From positions 8,122,001 to 8,186,000 of the forward strand of contig NZ_CP108053.1 of NCBI RefSeq assembly GCF_036173105.1: a stretch of DNA of 64,000 bases. Direction: 5' to 3'. A program made the translations under genes and the position numbers. Under the pieces are notes generated by a model. The model ran no database searches and was not told the DNA's origin. It saw only the letters and a list, made by a program, of their open reading frames with translations. The DNA comes from Streptomyces sp. NBC_00287. Lineage in GTDB: Bacteria; Actinomycetota; Actinomycetes; Streptomycetales; Streptomycetaceae. Positions 15,921-24,458 of this stretch are shown one piece after another (positions within the stretch are counted from its first letter, which is position 1; every line of letters starts with the position of its first letter).

Positions 15921-16923
15921 GCTGCTGGAAGCGCCAGCTGTCCCGGCACATGTCGGCGAGATCCCGAGTGGGCCGCCAGCCCCAGGCCCGGTCCACCGCA
16001 CTCGCGTCGGCGACCAGCTCGGCCACGTCACCGGGACGGCGCGCCGTCACCTCGTAGGGCACCGGCCGGCCGCATGCCCTGGAGTACTCGGCGACCACGT
16101 CGAGCACCGAACTGCCCTGGCCGAGCCCGAGGTTGAACACATGCATGCCCGGTGCGTCGGCGAGATGGTCCAGCGCGACGCGGTGCGCGTCGACCGTGTC
16201 CATCACATGCAGATAGTCGCGGACCGCCGTCCCGTCCCCGGTTGGATAGTCGCCGCCGAAGACCTTGAGCCGAGGGTGCCGCCCGACGGCCGCCTGCGCC
16301 AAATACGGCATCAGATTGTCGGGCGTGCCCTGCGGGTCCTCGCCGAGCAGTCCGCTCGGATGGGCGCCGGCCGGGTTGAAGCAGCGCAGACACAGCACGG
16401 TGTACTCGGGGCAGCGGCGGCACACATCGGCGAGGATCTGCTCGCAGGCCCACTTGGAGGCCGCGTAGGGATGGACGGGCCGCGGGGGCGTGGCCTCGCC
16501 GAGCGGTCCCGGACCGGCGTCGCCGTAGACCGAGCAGGACGAGGAGTACACCAGCTGATGCACCCCGTGCTCGTGCATGGCACCCAGCAGGGCCGTCGTA
16601 CCGCCGACGTTGACGTCGTAGTACGCGACCGGCGCCCGCAGCGACCCGGACCCCGACTTCATGCCCGCGAAGTGCAGTACGGCGTCCACAGTGTGCCGGT
16701 CGAAGACGGCCGACAGGGCGTGCCGGTCCCGGATGTCCAGGTCGTAGACGGCACCGACGAAGCGGCCCGCGATGCGTTCGACGCGCGCGAAGACCTGCGG
16801 GGAGCTGTTGCTGTAATTGTCGACCACGATCACTTCGTAGCCGTGGTCGAGCAGCTCCACGCAGGCGTGGCTCCCGATGAATCCGCCCCCGCCGGTCACG
16901 AGGACGGTTGACGGTGCGCTCAT
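15874..16923 (-). CDS. galE: UDP-glucose 4-epimerase
   Basis: Interconverts UDP-glucose and UDP-galactose (or the GlcNAc/GalNAc pair), supplying nucleotide sugars for the polysaccharide locus. The protein is 349 aa, normal for GalE. An extended SDR fold is evident: TGGGGFIGSHACVEL (NAD-binding GxxGxxG), VDAVLHFAGMKS, YSSSCSVYGD, catalytic YAASK, and LRCFNPAGAHPSG. The DYPTGDGTAVRDYLHVMD block is diagnostic of GalE. The start ATG at 16923 has GAGAAGGCGAG upstream, and dyad site 5 begins 35 nt upstream. The motif usually read AVGES is KSGSGS here. Bases 16924-17015, between this gene and the GntR gene, hold only site 5. Confidence 0.92.
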   Translation of the reverse strand: MSAPSTVLVTGGGGFIGSHACVELLDHGYEVIVVDNYSNSSPQVFARVERIAGRFVGAVYDLDIRDRHALSAVFDRHTVDAVLHFAGMKSGSGSLRAPVAYYDVNVGGTTALLGAMHEHGVHQLVYSSSCSVYGDAGPGPLGEATPPRPVHPYAASKWACEQILADVCRRCPEYTVLCLRCFNPAGAHPSGLLGEDPQGTPDNLMPYLAQAAVGRHPRLKVFGGDYPTGDGTAVRDYLHVMDTVDAHRVALDHLADAPGMHVFNLGLGQGSSVLDVVAEYSRACGRPVPYEVTARRPGDVAELVADASAVDRAWGWRPTRDLADMCRDSWRFQQLNPLGYAGSARGQKP

Positions 16924-16957
16924 GGGCCCGGCTCGCCTTCTCGTGACCGGGAAACAC

Positions 16958-16980
16958 CGTATGTTTACGACGTATATCTT
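16958..16980. promoter_or_regulatory. Operator-like dyad, EPS site 5
   Basis: CCGTATGTTTACGACGTATA begins at 16958. On the strand of galE it reads ATATACGTCGTAAACATACG, nearly identical to site 4. Begins 35 nt upstream of the galE start. Confidence 0.65.
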
Positions 16981-17015
16981 CGACTCTGCTCCCCTTGGCC
17001 CCGACAGTCAAGGGC

Positions 17016-17783
17016 TCAGTTCCGGACCAGCAGCTGGAAGTCGAACGCGTAGCGCGAGGCGCGGTAGATGTGGGTGCCGTACTCGACCGCGCGGCCCGAG
17101 TCGTCGTACGCAGTGCGCTGCATGGTGAGCAGGGCGGCGCCCTTCTTCTCGTCCAGCCGGGCCGCCTCCTCGGCGGTGGCGCAGCGGGCGCCGATGGTCT
17201 GGCGGGCGCTGTGCAGGGTGAGGCCGGCCGAGCGCATCATCCGGTACAGGCCGGTCGACTCCAGGCGGGCCGTGTCCAGCTCCAGGAGGGTGGCGGGCAG
17301 GTAGTTGCACAGCAGTGCCACCGGCTGGCCGTGGGTGGAGCGAAGTCGCTCCAGAAGTGTCACCTCGGCGCCCTCCGCGAGGCCGAGGGCGGCGGCGACG
17401 TCGGCTGCGGCCGGGACGGTCTCGTTGCGTACGACCTGCGTGGTCGGGCCCTGTCCGGCCGCCTCCAGGTCGTCGTAGAGGCTGCTCAGTTCCAGCGGTC
17501 GCTTGACCTGGCTGTGCACCACCTGGGTGCCGACCCCGCGCCGCCTGACCAGGAGCCCCTTGTCGACGAGGGACTGGATGGCCTGGCGGACCGTGGGCCG
17601 GGACAGGCCGAGCCGGGTGGAGAGGTCGATCTCGTTGCCGAGGAGGTTGCCGGGGGCGAGCTGCCCGTGCTCGATAGCCGCCTCCAGCTGCTGGGCGAGC
17701 TGGTAGTACAGCGGTACCGGACTGTTGCGGTCGAGGGCGAAGTGCAGGGCGTCGAGCGTGGCGCGGTTCCGGGGCTTCGCCAT
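17016..17783 (-). CDS. GntR-family (HutC subfamily) regulator, IolR-like
   Basis: The protein is 255 aa. The N-terminal winged helix (PVPLYYQLAQQLEAAIEHGQ, LGLSRPTVRQAIQSLVDKGL, RRRGVGTQVV) is joined to a UTRA effector domain (PVALLCNYLPATLLELD, ALLTMQRTAYDDSGRAVEYG, YRASRYAFDFQLLV). It is divergent from the sugar ABC operon and very probably represses it in the absence of a cyclitol-derived ligand. I recall a homologous GntR repressor of myo-inositol catabolism, SCO6974, in S. coelicolor; identity with it is by context, not by alignment. ATG 17783 fits the family N-terminus. Confidence 0.87.
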   Translation of the reverse strand: MAKPRNRATLDALHFALDRNSPVPLYYQLAQQLEAAIEHGQLAPGNLLGNEIDLSTRLGLSRPTVRQAIQSLVDKGLLVRRRGVGTQVVHSQVKRPLELSSLYDDLEAAGQGPTTQVVRNETVPAAADVAAALGLAEGAEVTLLERLRSTHGQPVALLCNYLPATLLELDTARLESTGLYRMMRSAGLTLHSARQTIGARCATAEEAARLDEKKGAALLTMQRTAYDDSGRAVEYGTHIYRASRYAFDFQLLVRN

Positions 17784-17887
17784 CGACGTACCTGCCTTTC
17801 GTGGTGGCGGCTTCAGGGGTACGGCCGACCGCAGCGGGTAGAGATCGTCCTCGTCGCCTCCCAGGTGTAGGCCCTGGGTCCCGGGCC

Positions 17888-17951
17888 TGTCAATGGTTTG
17901 TACTTACATTCGGACCTGAGAGTGAAATGATGTCTTAACAAAGTATTGACA
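17888..17951. promoter_or_regulatory. Divergent promoter pair with mirrored -35 boxes
   Basis: TTGACA occurs on the minus strand at 17893-17888 (facing the GntR gene) and on the plus strand at 17946-17951 (facing the ABC operon). Each is preceded by a similar sequence: ACAAACCATTGACAGG leftward and ACAAAGTATTGACAGC rightward. The mirrored 16-base copies look like -35 regions overlaid by a regulator site, plausibly for the GntR protein. Confidence 0.5.
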
Positions 17952-18042
17952 GCGGGCTCATCAAGGGATTGGATCCGGGACCAACGCATCAGCCGCGTTT
18001 CTTTCCCGTCGTTCCCCCGTCGCACAGTGAGGTGCAGGAAAG

Positions 18043-19062
18043 ATGGACCGCTCTTCGCACTCCCGCTCCCGCAGAATGACGCCCCTGGTGGCCCTGGCCG
18101 CTGCGGCAGCACTGACCCTCGCAGGCTGCTCCAGCAGCTCCGGCGGCAAGAAGGCCGAGGAAAGCGCGGAAGGCGCCTCCGCGGGCAAGGCCAACACACC
18201 GCGGATGACGGTCGCCCTCGTCACCCACCAGTCGCCGGGCGACACCTTCTGGGACATCGTCCGCAAGGGCGCCGAGGCCGCCGCGGCCAAGGACAACATC
18301 AAGCTCATCTACTCCAACGACCCGAGCGCGGGCGTCCAGGCCAACCTCGTGCAGAACGCCATCGACCAGAAGGTCGACGGCATCGCCGTCACCCTCGCCA
18401 AGCCGGACGCCCTCAAGGACGTCATAGCCGCGGCGAAGGCGGCGAACATACCCGTGGTCGGCCTCAACTCCGGGGTCAGCGAATGGCAGAAGCTCGGCCT
18501 GATGGAGTTCTTCGGCCAGGACGAGACCGTCGCCGGCGAGGCGCTCGGCAAGCGACTGAACGAGGCCGGCGCCAAGAAGGCCGTCTGTGTCATCCAGGAG
18601 CAGGGCAACATCGGCCTCACCCAGCGCTGCGACGGCGTAGAGAAGACCTTCTCCGGTTCGGTCGAGACGCTGAACGTCAACGGCACCGACATGCCGTCCG
18701 TGAAGTCGACGATCACCGCCAAGCTCGCCGAGGACAAGGCGATCGACTACGTGGTCACGCTGGGCGCACCCTTCGCGCTCACCGCCGCGCAGTCGGTGTC
18801 GGAGTCGGGCAGCGAGGCGAAGGTCGCCACCTTCGACCTCAACAAGGACCTGACCGGAGCCATCAGCAAGGGCACCATCGAGTTCGCCGTCGACCAGCAG
18901 CCCTACCTCCAGGGCTACTTGGCCATCGACTCGCTGTGGCTCTACAAGAACAACGGCAACTACATGGGCGGCGGTGAGCAGCCGGTGCTGACCGGCCCGG
19001 CCTTCGTCGACAAGTCCAACGTCGAGGCGGTCGCGGCCTTCGCCGCGAAGGGCACCCGGTGA
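18043..19062 (+). CDS. Sugar (inositol-type) ABC transporter substrate-binding lipoprotein
   Basis: The protein is 339 aa. A signal peptide ends with lipobox LTLAGC (Cys at about residue 28). The periplasmic-binding-protein-like type I fold of the RbsB/IbpA group follows: MTVALVTHQSPGDTFWDIVR, GAEAAAAKDNIKLIYSNDPS, NAIDQKVDGIAVTLAKPD, AANIPVVGLNSGV, VATFDLNKDLTGAI and IEFAVDQQPYLQGYLAIDSL. Captures a sugar or cyclitol outside the cell for the permease and ATPase encoded next. First gene of a rightward operon; its stop overlaps the permease start (TGATG). The GGAAAG before the ATG fits a ribosome site. Myo-inositol is the likely ligand by context only. Confidence 0.9.
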   Translation: MDRSSHSRSRRMTPLVALAAAAALTLAGCSSSSGGKKAEESAEGASAGKANTPRMTVALVTHQSPGDTFWDIVRKGAEAAAAKDNIKLIYSNDPSAGVQANLVQNAIDQKVDGIAVTLAKPDALKDVIAAAKAANIPVVGLNSGVSEWQKLGLMEFFGQDETVAGEALGKRLNEAGAKKAVCVIQEQGNIGLTQRCDGVEKTFSGSVETLNVNGTDMPSVKSTITAKLAEDKAIDYVVTLGAPFALTAAQSVSESGSEAKVATFDLNKDLTGAISKGTIEFAVDQQPYLQGYLAIDSLWLYKNNGNYMGGGEQPVLTGPAFVDKSNVEAVAAFAAKGTR

Positions 19063-20138
19063 TGAGCATGACCCAGCATGCCGAGCCGGCGGTGACCTCA
19101 CCGCCGGCCCCCGGCCCCAAGGGCACCGACGGGCGGACCGCCGAGCGGCCGCTGGCGCTGCGGCTGCTCGCCCGGCCCGAAGTGGGCGTGTTCCTGGGCG
19201 CCGTAGCGGTGTTGGTCTTCTTCCTCATCGCCGCCCCGCCGGTGCGCGACGGCGACTCGATGGCCAACATCCTGTACCAGTCGTCGACCATCGGGATCAT
19301 GGCGCTGCCCGTGGCCCTGCTGATGATCGGCGGCGAGTTCGACCTGTCGGCCGGTGTCGCGGTGATCGCCTCGGCCCTGACCGCCAGCATGACCGCCTAC
19401 CAGCTGAGCATGAACGTGTGGGTCGGCGTGATCGTCGCGCTCGTCGTGTCGCTCGCGGTCGGGCTGTTCAACGGCTGGATGCTGGTCAAGACCGGCCTGC
19501 CGAGCTTCCTGGTCACCCTCGGCACCTTCCTGATCCTGCAGGGCGCGAACCTGGCGATCACCAAGCTGGTCACCGGCAACGTCGCCACCGACGACATCAG
19601 CAACATGGACGGCTTCGACCAGGCCAAGGCCGTGTTCGCCTCCTCCTTCGACGTCGGCGGCGTCCAGGTGAAGATCACCATCGTGTGGTGGCTGGTCTTC
19701 GCCGCGCTCGCCACCTGGGTGCTGCTGCGCACCAAGTACGGCAACTGGATCTTCGCGGTCGGCGGCAACAAGGAGTCCGCGCGGGCCGTCGGTGTGCCGG
19801 TGACCTTCACCAAGATCTCGCTGTTCATGCTGGTCGGCTTCGGCGCCTGGTTCGTCGGCATGCACCAGCTGTTCTCCTTCAACACCGTGCAGTCCGGGGA
19901 GGGCGTCGGCCAGGAGCTCATCTACATCGCCGCTGCCGTCATCGGCGGCTGTCTGCTGACCGGTGGTTACGGCTCGGCGATCGGCCCGGTCTTCGGCGCG
20001 TTCATGTTCGGCATGGTCCAGCAGGGCATCGTCTACGCCGGCTGGAACCCCGACTGGTTCAAGGCGTTCCTGGGCGTGATGCTCCTCGGCGCCACGCTCA
20101 TCAATCTGTGGGTCCGCCGGACGGCGACCCGGAGGTGA
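19062..20138 (+). CDS. Sugar ABC transporter permease (RbsC type)
   Basis: The protein is 358 aa with about 10 transmembrane helices; BPD_transp_2 family. Diagnostic stretches are GIMALPVALLMIGGEFDLSA, FNGWMLVKTGLPSFLVTLGT, FAVGGNKESARAVGVPVTFT and GGCLLTGGYGSAIGPVFGAF. An unusually long proline-rich cytoplasmic start (about 40 residues) precedes the first helix. ATG 19062 overlaps the stop of the binding-protein gene; a GTG one codon upstream is possible. Forms the membrane channel for the cyclitol/sugar importer with the neighbouring binding protein and ATPase. Confidence 0.9.
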   Translation: MSMTQHAEPAVTSPPAPGPKGTDGRTAERPLALRLLARPEVGVFLGAVAVLVFFLIAAPPVRDGDSMANILYQSSTIGIMALPVALLMIGGEFDLSAGVAVIASALTASMTAYQLSMNVWVGVIVALVVSLAVGLFNGWMLVKTGLPSFLVTLGTFLILQGANLAITKLVTGNVATDDISNMDGFDQAKAVFASSFDVGGVQVKITIVWWLVFAALATWVLLRTKYGNWIFAVGGNKESARAVGVPVTFTKISLFMLVGFGAWFVGMHQLFSFNTVQSGEGVGQELIYIAAAVIGGCLLTGGYGSAIGPVFGAFMFGMVQQGIVYAGWNPDWFKAFLGVMLLGATLINLWVRRTATRR

Positions 20139-20143
20139 CCGCA

Positions 20144-21043
20144 ATGACGACCCCTCACGGAGCCATTCTCAAGGACACGGTCCCCGAGGAGGACCGGCCC
20201 ATCGTCGAACTGCGGCAAGCGGGCAAGTCCTACGGCAACATCCGCGCCCTGCACGGCGTGAGCCTCGCCGTCCACCCCGGCAAGGTGACCTGTGTGCTCG
20301 GCGACAACGGCGCCGGAAAGTCCACCCTCATCAAAATCATCTCGGGGCTGCATCAGCACACCGAGGGCGAGTTCCTCGTCGACGGCGAACCGGTCCGCTT
20401 CACCACCCCCCGCGAGGCCCTCGACCGAGGCATCGCCACCGTCTACCAGGACCTGGCGACCGTCCCGCTGATGCCGGTGTGGCGGAACTTCTTCCTCGGC
20501 TCCGAGATGACCAAGGGCCCCTGGCCCGTCCGCCGCCTCGACATCGCCGCGATGAAGCGGACCGCCGATCACCAACTGCGCGAGATGGGCATCGTCCTCG
20601 ACGACCTGGAACAGCCCATCGGCACCCTCTCCGGAGGCCAGCGCCAGTGCGTGGCCATCGCACGCGCCGTCTACTTCGGCGCCCGGGTGCTGATTCTGGA
20701 CGAGCCGACCGCCGCCCTCGGCGTCAAGCAGTCCGGTGTGGTCCTGAAGTACATCGCCGCCGCCCGCGACCGCGGCCTCGGCGTCATCTTCATCACCCAC
20801 AATCCGCACCACGCCTATATGGTCGGAGACCACTTCAGCGTGCTGCGGCTCGGCACCCTGGAGCTGTCCGCCTCCCGCGACCAGGTCAGCCTGGAAGAAC
20901 TCACCAACCACATGGCGGGCGGCACTGAACTCGCCGCCCTCAAGCACGAGCTGTCGCAGGTGCGCGGCGTCGACGTCGAGGAACTCCCCGAAGAGGAAGA
21001 CCTCACCGCACCCGTGGCCGGTACCCCCGAAGGAAAGGCGTGA
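20144..21043 (+). CDS. Sugar ABC transporter ATPase (single domain)
   Basis: The protein is 299 aa with one nucleotide-binding domain: Walker A GDNGAGKST, Q-loop VYQDLATVP, signature LSGGQRQCVAIARAV, Walker B VLILDEPTAALG and H-loop FITHNPHH. Related ribose/inositol ATPases (RbsA, MglA) have two fused domains and about 500 aa, so this one must work as a homodimer, as in FrcA-type transporters. A 40-residue acidic tail (ELPEEEDLTAP) follows the domain. GGAGG lies 8-12 nt before the ATG. The stop lies 2 nt before the next ATG. Confidence 0.9.
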   Translation: MTTPHGAILKDTVPEEDRPIVELRQAGKSYGNIRALHGVSLAVHPGKVTCVLGDNGAGKSTLIKIISGLHQHTEGEFLVDGEPVRFTTPREALDRGIATVYQDLATVPLMPVWRNFFLGSEMTKGPWPVRRLDIAAMKRTADHQLREMGIVLDDLEQPIGTLSGGQRQCVAIARAVYFGARVLILDEPTAALGVKQSGVVLKYIAAARDRGLGVIFITHNPHHAYMVGDHFSVLRLGTLELSASRDQVSLEELTNHMAGGTELAALKHELSQVRGVDVEELPEEEDLTAPVAGTPEGKA

Positions 21044-21045
21044 AC

Positions 21046-21945
21046 ATGGCGGCACTCGACCGCATCCGGGTCGGCTCGGCCCCGGACTCCTGGGGCGTGT
21101 GGTTCCCCGACGACCCCCAGCAGGTGCCCTGGACACGCTTCCTGGACGAGGTCGCCGAGGCCGGATACCAGTGGATCGAACTCGGCCCGTACGGCTATCT
21201 CCCCACCGACCCCGCCCGGCTCACCGACGAGGTCGCCCGCCGCAACCTCAAGGTGTCCGCCGGCACGGTCTTCACCGGTCTGCACCGCGGCCCGTCCGTC
21301 TGGGAGTCCACCTGGGAGCACGTCAGCCAGGTCGCCGCGCTCACCCAGGCGATGGGCGCCCGGCACCTCGTCGTCATCCCCTCCTTCTGGCGCGACGACA
21401 AGACCGCCGAGATCCTGGAACCGCCGGAGCTGACCGGCGAGCAGTGGGCCCACCTCACCAAGGGCATGGAGCGGCTCGGCCATGAGGTCAAGGAGGCCTA
21501 CGGCCTCGACATCGTCGTCCACCCGCATGCCGACACCCATATCGACACCGAGGACCATGTGGAGCGCTTCCTCGACTCCACCGACTCCGACCTCGTCAAC
21601 CTCTGCCTGGACACCGGGCACTACGCCTACTGCGGCGGCGACAGCGTCAAGCTGATCGAGACCTACGGCGAGCGCATCGGCTATCTGCACCTCAAGCAGG
21701 TCGACCCGGAGATCCTCGCGGACGTCGTGAAGAACGAGGTCCCGTTCGGTCCCGCCGTCCAGCGCGGTGTGATGTGCGAACCGCCCTCCGGCGTCCCGGA
21801 GCTGGAGCCGGTTCTGGTGGCGGCGCAGCGGCTCGGAGTCGAGCTGTTCGCCATCGTCGAGCAGGACATGTACCCCTGTGAGCCGGACAAGCCGCTGCCG
21901 ATCGCGGTGCGCACCCGGAAGTTCCTGAGGTCCTGTGGTGCCTGA
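21046..21945 (+). CDS. Sugar phosphate isomerase/epimerase (IolE/IolH-like TIM barrel)
   Basis: Xylose-isomerase-like TIM barrel of 299 aa. The N-terminus GSAPDSWGVWFPDD is characteristic of the IolE/IolH group. WIELGPYGYLP, IVVHPHADTHIDTEDHVERF, LCLDTGHYAYCGGD, YLHLKQVDPEIL and FAIVEQDMYPC carry the His/Asp/Glu metal ligands. IolE dehydrates 2-keto-myo-inositol; IolH-like proteins have less certain roles. Operon position beside a dehydrogenase supports a step in cyclitol catabolism. The ATG at 21046 is preferred to the GTG at 21040 because AAGGAAAGG is correctly spaced for it. Confidence 0.85.
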   Translation: MAALDRIRVGSAPDSWGVWFPDDPQQVPWTRFLDEVAEAGYQWIELGPYGYLPTDPARLTDEVARRNLKVSAGTVFTGLHRGPSVWESTWEHVSQVAALTQAMGARHLVVIPSFWRDDKTAEILEPPELTGEQWAHLTKGMERLGHEVKEAYGLDIVVHPHADTHIDTEDHVERFLDSTDSDLVNLCLDTGHYAYCGGDSVKLIETYGERIGYLHLKQVDPEILADVVKNEVPFGPAVQRGVMCEPPSGVPELEPVLVAAQRLGVELFAIVEQDMYPCEPDKPLPIAVRTRKFLRSCGA

Positions 21946-22957
21946 GGCCGCACCCCTGGGAGTGGCCGTCATCGGCACCGGCCGCATGGGCGCCGACCAT
22001 GTCCGCCGTATCCAGGAGGTCATCAGCGGGGCCCGGGTCACCGCCGTGGTGGACGTCGACGCGGAGCGGGCCAAGGCCGTGGCCGCCCGCGTCGACGGCT
22101 GCGCCGTGCACACCGACCCGGCCGCGGCGATGGCGTCGCCGGACGTCGACGCTGTCCTCGTCGCCTCCCCGGGCCCGGCGCACGAGGCGGCGCTCATGGC
22201 CGCCTTCGCGCACGACCTGCCCGTGCTGTGCGAGAAGCCCCTCACCCCCGACGCGGCCTCCGCGCTGCGCCTCGTCGAGGCCGAACAGGCCCTCGGCCGG
22301 CGACGTGTCCAGGTCGGCTTCATGCGCCGCTACGACCCCGAGTACGCGCGGCTCAAGGCGCTGCTGGAGACCGGGCAACTGGGCCGCCCGCTGATGCTGC
22401 ACCAGCGCCACCGCAATGTGGCCAGCCCGGCCTTCTTCACCTCCGACATGCTGATCACCGACTCCGTGGCCCACGAGGTCGACGTGACCCGCTGGCTGCT
22501 CGGCCAGGAGATCACGGCGGTCACGGTGCTGCGCCCGACGGCCTCGGCCGGCGCACCCGAGGGACTGCTCGACCCCCAGTTCGTCGTCCTGGAGACCGCG
22601 GGCGGCGCCCTCGCGGACGTGGAGATCTTCGTCAACTGCGGCTTCGGCTACCAGGTCCAGGCCGAGGCGGTCTGCGAACGCGGCACCGCGCGCGTGGGCG
22701 ACGGCCACGCCCTGGTCACCAATATGGCGGGCCGCTGGGGCGGCAGCATCGCCCAGGACTGGACCGAGCGGTTCGCCGACGCCTACGACCGGGAGGTCCA
22801 GGCCTGGGTCGACGCCACCAGCCGCGGCGAGGTCACCGGACCGAGCACCTGGGACGGCTACGCCGCGGCGGCCGTCTGCGAGGCAGGCGTACGGGCGCTG
22901 CGGGACGGCGGCCGGGTCGAGGTGGAGCTGGTCGAACGGCCGTCGCTCTACGACTGA
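21938..22957 (+). CDS. Gfo/Idh/MocA oxidoreductase, inositol 2-dehydrogenase-like
   Basis: NAD(P)-dependent dehydrogenase of about 339 aa. The Rossmann domain (VAVIGTGRMGADHVRRI, VLVASPGPAHEAALM) and catalytic Lys in CEKPL are present. The C-terminal domain has VGFMRRYDPEYARLK and the conserved Asp/His region DSVAHEVDVTRWLLG, typical of IolG enzymes that oxidise myo-inositol at C2. Overlaps the end of the isomerase gene. Two GTG codons (21935, 21938) can start it; TGAGG upstream suits 21938 better. Last gene of the rightward transport/catabolism operon. The substrate may be myo-inositol or an isomer. Confidence 0.87.
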   Translation: MPEAAPLGVAVIGTGRMGADHVRRIQEVISGARVTAVVDVDAERAKAVAARVDGCAVHTDPAAAMASPDVDAVLVASPGPAHEAALMAAFAHDLPVLCEKPLTPDAASALRLVEAEQALGRRRVQVGFMRRYDPEYARLKALLETGQLGRPLMLHQRHRNVASPAFFTSDMLITDSVAHEVDVTRWLLGQEITAVTVLRPTASAGAPEGLLDPQFVVLETAGGALADVEIFVNCGFGYQVQAEAVCERGTARVGDGHALVTNMAGRWGGSIAQDWTERFADAYDREVQAWVDATSRGEVTGPSTWDGYAAAAVCEAGVRALRDGGRVEVELVERPSLYD

Positions 22958-23032
22958 GCGCTCGACAGGCCATTGTCAGTGCCGCGCGTTAGCGTGCACA
23001 GCAGTGACCGTTCCCGCTCCGGGAGGCTTTTG

Positions 23033-23446
23033 ATGGCTTCGCGACTCAACCCCTACCTCACCTTCGCCGGCACCGCCCGGCAGGCCATGGAGTTCTACAA
23101 GGAGGTCTTCGGCGGCAAGCTGGACCTGAACTCCTACGGCGACTTCGGCCAGAAGGACAGCCCGATGGCCGACAAGATCATGCACGGCATGCTGGAGACC
23201 CCGAGCGGCTTCACCCTCATGGGCGCCGACAACCCGGAGGGGACCGACAAGCAGGGCGAGCACAAGTTCGCCGTGAGCCTCAGCGGCGACGACGACGCCG
23301 AGCTGCGTGGCTACTGGGAGAAGCTGTCCGCGGGCGGCCAGGTGTCCGTGCCGTTGGAGAAGCAGATGTGGGGCGATGTCTTCGGCATGTGCACCGACCG
23401 CTTCGGCGTGCCGTGGATGGTCAACATCAGCGAGTCGGCGGGCTGA
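23033..23446 (+). CDS. VOC-family (PhnB-like) small protein
   Basis: The protein is 137 aa: a single glyoxalase/bleomycin-resistance fold of the PhnB/DUF1428-like kind, with RLNPYLTFAGTARQAMEFYK, GGKLDLNSYGDFG, GFTLMGADNPEG and FGMCTDRFGVPWMVNI. The start ATG has GGGAGG 7 nt upstream. The usual metal ligands are not obviously conserved, so function is unknown. It has its own short upstream region and overlaps the convergent gene by 20 bp. Probably unrelated to the cyclitol genes around it. Confidence 0.85.
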   Translation: MASRLNPYLTFAGTARQAMEFYKEVFGGKLDLNSYGDFGQKDSPMADKIMHGMLETPSGFTLMGADNPEGTDKQGEHKFAVSLSGDDDAELRGYWEKLSAGGQVSVPLEKQMWGDVFGMCTDRFGVPWMVNISESAG

Positions 23447-24458
23447 CCGTCGTGCGCGGCCGGGGCTCGAACCCGGCCGCGCGATAGCTCGCGTCGATCA
23501 GCGTCATCGTCGCCAGCGCGTCGTCCGCGTCCAGCGGCAGCGGCGCCCCCTCGCGCACCCGCGCCGCAAACGCCTCCAGCTGGTAGGTGTACGAGGAGCG
23601 GGTGCCGAGCTGTTCGGTGCGCTCGCCGTCGGGGGTGCGGACGACGACCCGGTCGTCCAGATGCGGCAGCACGAAGTTCGGCGCGTACGCCTCACCCCGG
23701 GTGCCGACGATCCGGCAGCTCATCTCCAGGCCGTCGTACGCCATGTGGCAGCGCGCCGATGCGCTGGCCCCGCCCGGGAACTCCAGGTCGGCGTCGAGCC
23801 ATTCGTCGACGCCGGGTGCGCCGGCGCGTTCACCGCCCCGGGCGTCGGTGAGGCGGGGCGCGCCGCCCGCCCAGCGGGCGAGGGACCGTACGGCATGCAG
23901 GCTGTAACAGCCGAGGTCCATGAGCGCCCCGCCCGCCAGCGGCAGCGACCAGCGCGGGTCGCCCGCGTCGGGCGCGGGGATCGCGACCAGCGCCTCCACG
24001 CGCTGGAGCGCGCCGAGTTCGCCGCTTTCCAGCAGCTCGTGCAGACGCCGAGTGACCGGGTGGAAGAGGTAGTGGAAGCCCTCCATGAAGACCGTCCCGG
24101 CCCGCGCCGCCGCCTCCCGTACCTCGGCGGCCTCCTCGGCGTTGCTCGCCGACGGCTTCTCCGACAGCACATGCTTGCCCGCCGCGAGGGCGGCGAGGTT
24201 CCACGGCCCGTGCAGGCCATTGGCGAGCGGGTTGTAGACGACCTCGACCTCGGGGTCGTCGAGCAGATCGGCGTAGGAGTCCGCGACCAGCTCCACGCCG
24301 TGCGCCGCGGCGAACGCCTCGGCGCGGGACCGGTCGCGGGCGGCCACCGTCACCAGACGGTGGCCGGTGGCCCGGGCCGGGTCGACGAGGGCGCGTTCGG
24401 TGATACGCGCCGCGCCCAGTATCCCGATGCGCAGTGGTTCCCGGCCCGGTTCGCTCAT
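23427..24458 (-). CDS. Gfo/Idh/MocA family oxidoreductase
   Basis: The protein is 343 aa. NAD(P)-binding region RIGILGAARITERALVDPAR; catalytic Lys region HVLSEKPSASNAEEA; C-terminal domain with VFMEGFHYLFHPVTRRLHEL and ALMDLGCYSLHAVRSLARW. The GAARI start and the EGFHYLFHP motif resemble trans-1,2-dihydrobenzene-1,2-diol/glucose-fructose oxidoreductase-type members rather than IolG. The ATG at 24458 overlaps the stop of the IolG-like gene upstream (ATGA). Last gene of a four-gene leftward operon headed by the dioxygenase gene. Substrate unknown; a sugar or cyclitol derivative is likely. Confidence 0.85.
   Translation of the reverse strand: MSEPGREPLRIGILGAARITERALVDPARATGHRLVTVAARDRSRAEAFAAAHGVELVADSYADLLDDPEVEVVYNPLANGLHGPWNLAALAAGKHVLSEKPSASNAEEAAEVREAAARAGTVFMEGFHYLFHPVTRRLHELLESGELGALQRVEALVAIPAPDAGDPRWSLPLAGGALMDLGCYSLHAVRSLARWAGGAPRLTDARGGERAGAPGVDEWLDADLEFPGGASASARCHMAYDGLEMSCRIVGTRGEAYAPNFVLPHLDDRVVVRTPDGERTEQLGTRSSYTYQLEAFAARVREGAPLPLDADDALATMTLIDASYRAAGFEPRPRTTVSPPTR

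Noticed and set aside
1482..16980. EPS dyads as BldD, MtrA or sigma-factor promoter elements
   Set aside because: The sequences do not match the BldD box or GTAAC repeats, and two-fold symmetry with variable distance to the start argues against a promoter hexamer pair alone.
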